A DNA stretch of 21,080 bases, taken from positions 1-21,080 of the forward strand of contig JBKPDW010000435.1 in the NCBI GenBank assembly GCA_046728115.1, read 5' to 3'. Shown in pieces: positions 15,448 through 21,080 of this stretch; position 1 is the stretch's first letter, and each line of letters starts with the position of its first letter. Both the position numbers and the translations under genes were made by a program. The notes below the pieces were generated by a model that saw nothing but the letters and a program-made list of their open reading frames with translations, searched no databases and had not been told where the DNA came from. Origin of the DNA: CAVSWN01 sp046728115 (GTDB lineage Bacteria > Acidobacteriota > Vicinamibacteria > Vicinamibacterales > CAVVIG01).

Positions 15448-15990
15448 ATGCGCGGCGCGCTTCTCGTGCTTTTAGCGGTTGCGTTCGTATCGGACGGCTG
15501 CCTCGTCGTGTCGCTGCAGCCAGCCTACGACGATCGTTCGTTGACCTTCGACGAAGCGCTGGTGGGGCAGTGGGAAAATGCCGACGACGGCGCCCACGCC
15601 ACCATCGAAAGAGGCGAATGGCGCTCGTACCGCATCACGTATTCCGATCGATCGACGACGCAAAGCTTCCAGGGGAACCTGACTGCGCTTGGCGCAGCGA
15701 CCTATCTCGATCTGACGCAGCTGCGAGGCGAGGACCCGGGCCCATTTCTGATGCCCGTTCACGGCGTCGTGCGGATCATAGTGAAGGACGACAGGCTGTT
15801 CGCCTCGCTGCTCGATTACGACCGCTTCATGAAGGCAATCGCTCAGCGGACGCTTGGCGTCTTGAAGGCGGCGGTCGATGACCGTCGGAACGTGGTGATC
15901 GCATCACCCACCAGCGAATTGCGACGGTGGTTGATGATGCCGGCGATCGATGCCTTCGCACCGCCGGCGACGTTTACGAGGAAGCCATGA
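15448..15990 (+). CDS. Putative lipoprotein of unknown function
   Basis: The 180-residue product has a hydrophobic N-terminus (RGALLVLLAVAFVSDGC) ending at Cys18, so lipid anchoring is likely although the lipobox (SDGC) is not ideal. The rest is rich in short polar/hydrophobic alternation (ALVGQWENADDG, ERGEWRSYRITYSDRST, THGVVRIIVKDDRLF-like text), suggesting a small beta-barrel or lipocalin-like fold. I do not recognise a catalytic motif or a named family. ATG 15448 is preceded by a candidate leaderless promoter. The stop overlaps the next gene as ATGA, so the two are co-expressed and may work together at the cell envelope. Confidence 0.75.
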   Translation: MRGALLVLLAVAFVSDGCLVVSLQPAYDDRSLTFDEALVGQWENADDGAHATIERGEWRSYRITYSDRSTTQSFQGNLTALGAATYLDLTQLRGEDPGPFLMPVHGVVRIIVKDDRLFASLLDYDRFMKAIAQRTLGVLKAAVDDRRNVVIASPTSELRRWLMMPAIDAFAPPATFTRKP

Positions 15991-17297
15991 CAGTTCGGAT
16001 TTCAGACTTCAGAGTTCAGATTGTCAGGAGAGCGATCGCCCTCACGCTGCTGTGGCCCGCAGCGCTCGTGGCGCAGCGCGGACAAAGCCTGCAGGACGAA
16101 TATGCGATATACGAGCTCCTGGCGCCGCAGACCCATGCGTTCAGAACGGACTACGAGGTGTCAGCAACTACGCCTGGCGCCTCGATGTTCTTCGATCGCA
16201 TCGGTCCAGGCCTGCAATCGCCGCCTGCGGCGCTCAGCCGCGGTGATGGGGTGTTCGACCTGATGACTGGCGCACAACTCGAATCCTCGCAAATGAGCGG
16301 TGCCCAGGCGAAGGCACATGGTTCGTTGGACGCCGATGAGGGCGGCCAGTACATCGCCGTGCATCTCGCGCGGCCCATTCCATCTGATGGCGGTCAGGCG
16401 CGTCTGCGCATTGTCAAGACGTACCAGGATCAAAAGAGCTACTTCCGCGAAGGCGACGCTCTGGTGTTCAGACGATCGATTGGCCTTCCGCGCGCGGCGT
16501 TCGTGTTACCGGCGGGTTATCAACTCACGGAGTGCAACGTCCCGTCGCAGATTCTGTCGGAGCCAGACGGCCGCATTCGGGTGTCCTTCATGAACCAGAT
16601 GCCTGCCCCGGCGGCGTTGGCGATCAAGGCGATGCCCGGGGCGCCGACTGGCGATGCCGCGAAGCCGCGTCCGTTAACGAACGGACGTAGTTGGGAACCG
16701 CCGCCGTCCCAGGGCCCGACCGAGCGTACGCGGCTCGCCGAACGGGCACATCAAGACCGCGACATCGTCTATTTTCTGCAACAGCCAGAGTCGAACGCGT
16801 TCAGCCTGTACCACGACTACACTGAATCGCGCGAAGGCATCGACAAGTACCTCAATGTCGTGCGGACGGGCAGCATGGTTTCGAATCCATCAGCCCGGAT
16901 CCTCGACACCGGTGAGTCTTTGAAGGGCGACATCCTGACCGGCGCGCAGATGAGGGCCGCCGGAATCGACGCCGGAGGCGAGCAAGTTGCGGCGGACCAG
17001 CAGGTCGTCGTCACGCATTTCCCTCCCGTGAAGAAGGGGCAATCGGTCCGCCTGCGGCTGTCCGAGACGTACACCGCGCCGCAAAGCTATCGTCTCGAGA
17101 ACGGCGAATTCAATTTCGAGCGAAGTTTCGGGCGGCCTCGCAACTCGGTAGTCCTGCCGCGGGGGTGGTACCTCACGTGGCTCTCGATTCCCGGAGTGGT
17201 TCGCCAGACGGCGGACGGCCTGACGCGGGTAGATTTCGTCAATCCCCGGCCGGATGGAATCGACGTGTTGATGAAAGGAAAGAGACTCGTGCAATGA
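15987..17297 (+). CDS. Secreted protein of two homologous halves, function unknown
   Basis: The start is ATG 15987, overlapping the upstream stop (ATGA) with GAGG at 15978-15981. The product has 436 residues. Residues 1-12 are encoded by a TTCAG-type repeat; a signal peptide follows (RRAIALTLLWPAALVAQ, cleavage near residue 30). The mature part has two similar halves, about 35-220 and 255-432. Each holds TGAQ(L/M), then a (L)RL(R)xxxTY...(K/Q)SYR block, then RS(I/F)G(L/R)PRxxxVLP(A/R)G(Y/W)xL, and ends with a DG(R/L)xRV(S/D)F strand. The linker 225-255 is rich in Pro, Gly and Arg. The pattern suggests two beta-sandwich domains. I recognise no enzyme motif. It lies between a lipoprotein gene and a tricorn-like peptidase gene. 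Confidence 0.85.
   Translation: MTVRISDFRVQIVRRAIALTLLWPAALVAQRGQSLQDEYAIYELLAPQTHAFRTDYEVSATTPGASMFFDRIGPGLQSPPAALSRGDGVFDLMTGAQLESSQMSGAQAKAHGSLDADEGGQYIAVHLARPIPSDGGQARLRIVKTYQDQKSYFREGDALVFRRSIGLPRAAFVLPAGYQLTECNVPSQILSEPDGRIRVSFMNQMPAPAALAIKAMPGAPTGDAAKPRPLTNGRSWEPPPSQGPTERTRLAERAHQDRDIVYFLQQPESNAFSLYHDYTESREGIDKYLNVVRTGSMVSNPSARILDTGESLKGDILTGAQMRAAGIDAGGEQVAADQQVVVTHFPPVKKGQSVRLRLSETYTAPQSYRLENGEFNFERSFGRPRNSVVLPRGWYLTWLSIPGVVRQTADGLTRVDFVNPRPDGIDVLMKGKRLVQ
16002..16019. repeat. TCAGAnTTCAGAGTTCAG repeat, copy 1
   Basis: This 18-base word (one variable position) is found again at 17302-17319, exactly 1300 bp away. Both copies follow ATGACAG at an ATGA gene junction. Copy 1 codes for the first residues of the 436-residue secreted protein, ahead of its signal peptide. 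Confidence 0.7.
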
Positions 17298-17371
17298 CAG
17301 GTCAGAATTCAGAGTTCAGTTTTCAGCTTGATTGTAGATTGAAGGGCGATTCAGGGAGGAGCGTATGGTGA
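17294..17371 (+). other. 25-codon ORF bridging two genes (possible coupling ORF)
   Basis: ATG 17294 overlaps the stop of the 436-residue gene (ATGA). It opens a 25-residue frame ending at TGA 17369-17371, just past the ATG (17365) of the tricorn-like gene. The peptide (MTGQNSEFSFQLDCRLKG...) resembles no known protein, and its first half is repeat-derived. Its likely value, if any, is to carry ribosomes from one gene to the next. It may also be chance. Confidence 0.25.
17302..17319. repeat. TCAGAnTTCAGAGTTCAG repeat, copy 2
   Basis: This is the second copy of the word at 16002-16019, followed by a further TTTTCAG. It fills the 67-bp gap between the duplicated-domain gene and the tricorn-like gene, in front of the GGAGGA ribosome site at 17355-17360. 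Confidence 0.7.
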
Positions 17372-20300
17372 GACGAGCATCGACCGTTCCGTTTCTGGCG
17401 GCCCTGATCCTGTTGGCGCAGGGTGCCGTGTCGTTGCTGTCGGCGGCGCCGATTCGCCTCGCGCGCCATCCTGATTATCACGCCGGCAGGATTGCCTTCA
17501 GCTATCTCGGCGATATCTGGATCGCGAACGACGAGGGATCGGGCGTGCAGCGGCTTACGGATAACCGCGCGCGCGAGGTTTATCCACGATTCTCGCCGGA
17601 CGGCCGCTGGATCGCCTTCTCGTCGAATCGATACGGCAACAACGACGTGTTCATCATTCCGTCCGCCGGCGGAACGGCGCGGCGGCTGACGTTTCACACG
17701 GGCAACGATGACGTCGTCGGATGGAGCCGCGATTCGCAGCGTGTGTTGTTCCGTGCGACGCACGGCGACGGCGCCTTTCCGAACGTCGTGACGTTGTACG
17801 AGATCGCCGTCACCGGCGGGCAGGAGCAGCCGCTCCCGGTCGATTGGGGATTCTGGGGCACCTTCTCGCCCGACGGGAAGTCGCTCGTTTTCAATCGGCA
17901 CCCTGCGGTGTGGACGCGCCAGCACTATCGCGGCAGCTACGCGGCCGATCTCTGGATTACGGATCTTGCGGCCAAAACGTACACGAAGCTGCTGCCAGAC
18001 GAACATTACAACCGTTACTGGCCGATGTGGGGCGCCGACGGCGCCATCTACTACGTCGCCGACCCGCTGCCGAACGACAAGAGCGTGGTACCGGGCAGCG
18101 CGGACGTCCGAAAGAGCGCGAACAACATCTACAAGATTCCGGCGACTGGCGGACAGCCGGTCCAGATGACACACCATCCCGACGGCAATCTCTTCTGGCC
18201 ATCGATGTCGAGCGACGGCAAAGTGATCGTCTACGAGGAACTGTTCGGTATTTGGAAGCTGGACGTCGCGTCGGGGAAAACGAACGAAATCAAGATCGAC
18301 ATCGCCGCGGACGACAAGGACAACGAGGACGACTTCGAGACAGTCACGAACGAAGTGGACTCGTTCGACATCTCGCCGTCGGGCCGGCGGGCCGTCGTCT
18401 CGGCACACGGCCAGATTCTGACGATTGCGACTGATCGCGGCGATATCACGCGCGTGGCGCCTGATCGCATGTCCTCGCGCAATCAGTTCCCGAAGTGGTC
18501 GCCCGACGGCAAGTTCATTGCGTACGTGTCCGACAAGTCGGGACGTGACGAAATCTGGATTTCCGATCCCGAGGGGAAGAGCCCGAAGAAGATCACCGAT
18601 CTCGACAACGAGAAGGGTGCGCTGGTGTGGACGCCCGACTCGAAATCGTTGCTCTACACGGCCGCCGACAAGAAACTCTACAACTACACCGTCGCCGACG
18701 GCAGGACCGCTGTCGTCTCCTCGAGCGATGTCAACCGCATCGGTTCCGTCTCGGTTTCTCCAGACAGCAAGTGGATCGCGTTCTCGAAACAGGATCGCAC
18801 GTTGCGATCGCACGTCTACATCGCGCCGGTGACCGGTGGCGAGGAGCGACACGTCTCTGAAGACCGTCTTCTGTATTCAGAGAACAACGCGGTGTGGTCT
18901 GCCGACGGTCGCTATCTCGTTTTCACTTCGTCGGAGGGCGCATCGAATGGCATCGCGACGCAAGGCGGCATCGGCATCATCATGAGCCTGTGGGTGCAGT
19001 CGCTGAGGGACCAGGATCGCGATCCGATGAATCGCGACATCGACAACGAGGCACAGGGCCTGGCTGCTGAAGCGGCGGCCCGGCAACAGAGCGCAGGTCG
19101 AGGAGGCGGAGCTGGTGGTGCGGCGGCGGCGCCGCCCGAAATCCGCATCGACTGGAACGGCCTTGCACGCCGCGCGCGGCGCTTGACGGTTCCGGGCACC
19201 ACGATTGGCGGCTTGACGGCCGCGCCCGAGGGGCATTCGGTGGCGCTGACGGTGTCGAATGCGGCTGCGGGCGGCGGGCGAGGCGGTACAGACGAGGCCG
19301 CCGGCGGCGGCATGTTCATCATCAACGTCGAGAGCGGGCAACTCACGCGCGTGCCGCCGGCGGCGCCGGTCGATGGTGGGCGCGGCGGCGGTCGGGGCGG
19401 CGCGGCTGGTGGCGGGTTCGGCGGCGGCGCCGCCATGGTCTTCGCGCGCGACGGCCGTACGCTGTATTTCCGAAGCGGAACCAATCTGTTTGCCGCACCG
19501 ATCAATCTGAATTCTCCGGCCAACGCGGACAGCGCCGCGCCTGTGGCTGCAGGTGGCGGACGCGGTGGTCGCGGTGGCGCTGCGGCGCCGGACGCCGCGG
19601 CGCCAGCAACCAACGCGAACGCGACGGCGCGCCACGTGACCTACACCGTCAGCCTCGAAGTCGATCATCGCGCGCTGCGCGCGCAGGTGTTCAACGAAGG
19701 TTGGCGCATCATGAAAAACCGGTTCTACGACGCAAAGATGCACGGCGCGAACTGGAACGCCGTACGGGAAATGTACGAGCCGCTGCTCGACAACCTTGTC
19801 GACGAGGAAGAGCTGCACACGTTGATGATGATGATGATCGGCCACCTGAACGCATCGCATACCGGTGTGACCGGTGGGCCGAACCCGATGCAGTCCACGG
19901 TGCTGACGCGCTACCCTGGCTTCGACGTCGTCGCCGATGTCTCCGGCTACTACAAGGTCGGCCACATCTACAAGAACGGTCCGGCCGACCACGATTATCT
20001 GAAGATCAAGCCGGGCGATTTCATCGTCTCGATCGACGATCGCGATCTGAAGACGAGCGACAACTACTGGCGGTATTTCACCATCGCGTCTGGCAACAAG
20101 TTTCATTTCCTGATGAACGACAAGCCGGCGAAGGATGGCGCGTGGGAGGTCACGATCACACCCGCCAACAGCACGGCGTTCGTCGACCTCCAGTACGCGC
20201 GCTGGGTTGACGAACGGCGCGACGTGGTGACGAAAGCGAGCAACGGAGAGATTGGCTATCTCCACATTCGCGCGATGGATGCGCCGTCGCTGCGTCAGTT

Positions 20301-21080
20301 CCAGCTCGACCTGGCCGCAAATCGGACGAAAAAGGCGCTCGTAATCGATCAGCGCTTCAACGGCGGCGGTGGCATCGATCAGGAACTGCTGGGCATTCTT
20401 GCCGGTCGGCAGTATCAGTACACCATCGGCCGCGACGCCGGCTTCCAGCAGCCGAGACCGCAGAACTTCTACGGGCCGATGGTTGTGATGCAGAACGAAC
20501 GGTCGGCATCTGACGCCGAAATGTTCCCGGCAGGCTTCAAGGCTCTCGGCCTCGGCAAGGTCGTGGGAGTGCCGACGATGGCAGCGGTCATCGGCACGGG
20601 ATCCTACACGTTGCTCGACGGGTCCGCCATCCGCACGCCGGGCAGCGGCGTCTTTACCGTCACCGGGCAGAACATGGAGAACTACGGCGTCCCGCCGGAC
20701 GTGTACATCGACAACACGCCGGCCGATTTCCTGAAGGGCCGCGACGCGCAGATCGAGAAAGCGGTCGAGGTGGTGAAGGCGGAGCTAGCAGCGGGGAAAA
20801 AGACGACGACGTCGCAGCAGCAATCGGCAACCTCCGTCGTTCCCGCCGGGGAGCGGAGGTCGCGCCAAGGACGGAGGTTGGGCCGCCAGCTACTCGATGC
20901 GCACGATGCGATCGCTGACGTGCGGGAAACGATCGAAGACGGCTGGATCGTGGCCGGGTATCACCAGCTGTGGCGTGCTCGCGAGGCTGCGCATCCGATC
21001 CTGCGTCCGCAGGTTGCACGACGCATCGAGCGTTTGCGAGATCGGAGTGTGGGTCTCGAGGTTTTCGTACAGGTACATGT
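17365..21080 (+). CDS. Tricorn-like S41 family peptidase, no stop within window
   Basis: This exported serine peptidase degrades peptides within a propeller-gated core. ATG 17365 has GGAGGA 4 nt upstream. Signal peptide is about 1-28. WD40/PD40 beta-propeller repeats (SPDGRWIAFSSNR and similar) cover about 35-730, with Gly/Ala/Arg-rich inserts near 576-592, 634-650, 670-695 and 728-750. A tricorn C1 domain follows at about 760-850, a PDZ domain at about 855-935 (YYKVGHIYKNGPADHDYLKI), and the S41 core at about 940-1130. Catalytic residues match tricorn protease: His832 (NASHTG), Ser1049-Asp1050 (RSASDAE) and Glu1105 (ENYGV). Family resemblance ends near residue 1146, yet the frame continues to the right edge (1238 codons), through an inverted repeat and antisense to the convergent gene. 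The native stop seems lost, or lies beyond the window. Confidence 0.92.
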   Translation, partial: MVRRASTVPFLAALILLAQGAVSLLSAAPIRLARHPDYHAGRIAFSYLGDIWIANDEGSGVQRLTDNRAREVYPRFSPDGRWIAFSSNRYGNNDVFIIPSAGGTARRLTFHTGNDDVVGWSRDSQRVLFRATHGDGAFPNVVTLYEIAVTGGQEQPLPVDWGFWGTFSPDGKSLVFNRHPAVWTRQHYRGSYAADLWITDLAAKTYTKLLPDEHYNRYWPMWGADGAIYYVADPLPNDKSVVPGSADVRKSANNIYKIPATGGQPVQMTHHPDGNLFWPSMSSDGKVIVYEELFGIWKLDVASGKTNEIKIDIAADDKDNEDDFETVTNEVDSFDISPSGRRAVVSAHGQILTIATDRGDITRVAPDRMSSRNQFPKWSPDGKFIAYVSDKSGRDEIWISDPEGKSPKKITDLDNEKGALVWTPDSKSLLYTAADKKLYNYTVADGRTAVVSSSDVNRIGSVSVSPDSKWIAFSKQDRTLRSHVYIAPVTGGEERHVSEDRLLYSENNAVWSADGRYLVFTSSEGASNGIATQGGIGIIMSLWVQSLRDQDRDPMNRDIDNEAQGLAAEAAARQQSAGRGGGAGGAAAAPPEIRIDWNGLARRARRLTVPGTTIGGLTAAPEGHSVALTVSNAAAGGGRGGTDEAAGGGMFIINVESGQLTRVPPAAPVDGGRGGGRGGAAGGGFGGGAAMVFARDGRTLYFRSGTNLFAAPINLNSPANADSAAPVAAGGGRGGRGGAAAPDAAAPATNANATARHVTYTVSLEVDHRALRAQVFNEGWRIMKNRFYDAKMHGANWNAVREMYEPLLDNLVDEEELHTLMMMMIGHLNASHTGVTGGPNPMQSTVLTRYPGFDVVADVSGYYKVGHIYKNGPADHDYLKIKPGDFIVSIDDRDLKTSDNYWRYFTIASGNKFHFLMNDKPAKDGAWEVTITPANSTAFVDLQYARWVDERRDVVTKASNGEIGYLHIRAMDAPSLRQFQLDLAANRTKKALVIDQRFNGGGGIDQELLGILAGRQYQYTIGRDAGFQQPRPQNFYGPMVVMQNERSASDAEMFPAGFKALGLGKVVGVPTMAAVIGTGSYTLLDGSAIRTPGSGVFTVTGQNMENYGVPPDVYIDNTPADFLKGRDAQIEKAVEVVKAELAAGKKTTTSQQQSATSVVPAGERRSRQGRRLGRQLLDAHDAIADVRETIEDGWIVAGYHQLWRAREAAHPILRPQVARRIERLRDRSVGLEVFVQVH
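20828..20880. repeat. Inverted repeat at the convergent gene ends
   Basis: CAACCTCCGTC (20828-20838) and GACGGAGGTTG (20870-20880) are perfect 11-bp inverted arms around a 31-nt GC-rich loop. The right arm contains the complement of ACCTCCGTCC seen three times at 5695-5740. Placed between two converging genes it could act as a two-way terminator, though there is no T-run. It is translated in the tricorn frame. Confidence 0.65.
20890..21080 (-). CDS. Metallo-beta-lactamase-fold hydrolase (N-acyl homoserine lactonase-like), C-terminal part
   Basis: The last 63 residues of a leftward gene are visible, ending at TAG (complement of 20890-20892); the start lies beyond the right edge. The segments YLYENLE, PISQTLDA, and LVIPGHDPAVFDRFP near the C-terminus are typical of the closing part of MBL-fold enzymes of the AHL-lactonase-like group, where the His of PGHD is a late zinc ligand. 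The HxHxDH metal site is outside the window, so activity cannot be judged. The substrate may be a lactone or another ester. It converges with the tricorn-like frame, whose codons line up with its codons, which explains why the antisense frame has no stops. Confidence 0.75.
   Translation of the reverse strand, partial: MYLYENLETHTPISQTLDASCNLRTQDRMRSLASTPQLVIPGHDPAVFDRFPHVSDRIVRIE

Noticed and set aside
17323..20265. Two long minus-strand frames (509 and 462 codons)
   Set aside because: They are codon-aligned antisense to the tricorn-like gene, whose catalytic residues and domains are intact on the plus strand.

Overview
The window reads as a chromosomal stretch of a GC-rich Gram-negative bacterium. 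An Acidobacteriota relative, class Vicinamibacteria, is the best guess. This is inferred from an Oar-like TonB-dependent receptor with a carboxypeptidase-regulatory N-terminal domain, very large secreted M14 and tricorn-type peptidases with Gly/Ala-rich inserts, and short intergenic word repeats. No rRNA, tRNA, IS element, integrase or CRISPR array was recognised.

Left edge (1-1541, minus strand): the first 513 residues of an exported M14 zinc carboxypeptidase that runs off the window. A divergent intergenic region follows, with a good sigma70-type promoter (TTGAGA-18-TACAAT) pointing right. It precedes a tight operon (1769-5490): a DGQHR-domain protein (DndB-like), then rmlB, rmlA and rmlC for dTDP-rhamnose precursors. 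rmlD is not here. The operon ends in a clear intrinsic terminator at 5649-5686. About 600 bp without a recognisable gene come next, holding three copies of the word ACCTCCGTCC.

Centre (6099-15373): a second rightward cluster of a TonB-dependent receptor, a 1418-residue exported M14-type metallopeptidase, a LamB/YcsF protein (5-oxoprolinase subunit A, PxpA) and an MFS transporter. The last three are joined by TGATG and ATGA overlaps. The simplest reading is uptake and degradation of peptides, including pyroglutamyl products, but the substrate is unproven. PxpB and PxpC are absent.

Right part (15448-21080): a likely leaderless promoter drives a small lipoprotein-like gene. It overlaps by ATGA a 436-residue secreted protein made of two homologous halves, of unknown function. 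A tricorn-like S41 peptidase follows (signal peptide, beta-propellers, C1 domain, PDZ, S41 core with its His/Ser/Glu set intact). Its reading frame does not stop inside the window: it passes an inverted repeat and runs antisense through the 3' end of a convergent metallo-beta-lactamase-fold gene (N-acyl homoserine lactonase-like).

Recurring theme: short intergenic repeat words sit exactly at gene junctions, and in two cases they have become the first codons of the downstream gene. No clearly new defence or mobile system is visible. The most unusual items are the DGQHR gene wired into a rhamnose operon, the repeat-derived N-termini, the duplicated-domain secreted protein and the stop-less tricorn frame.
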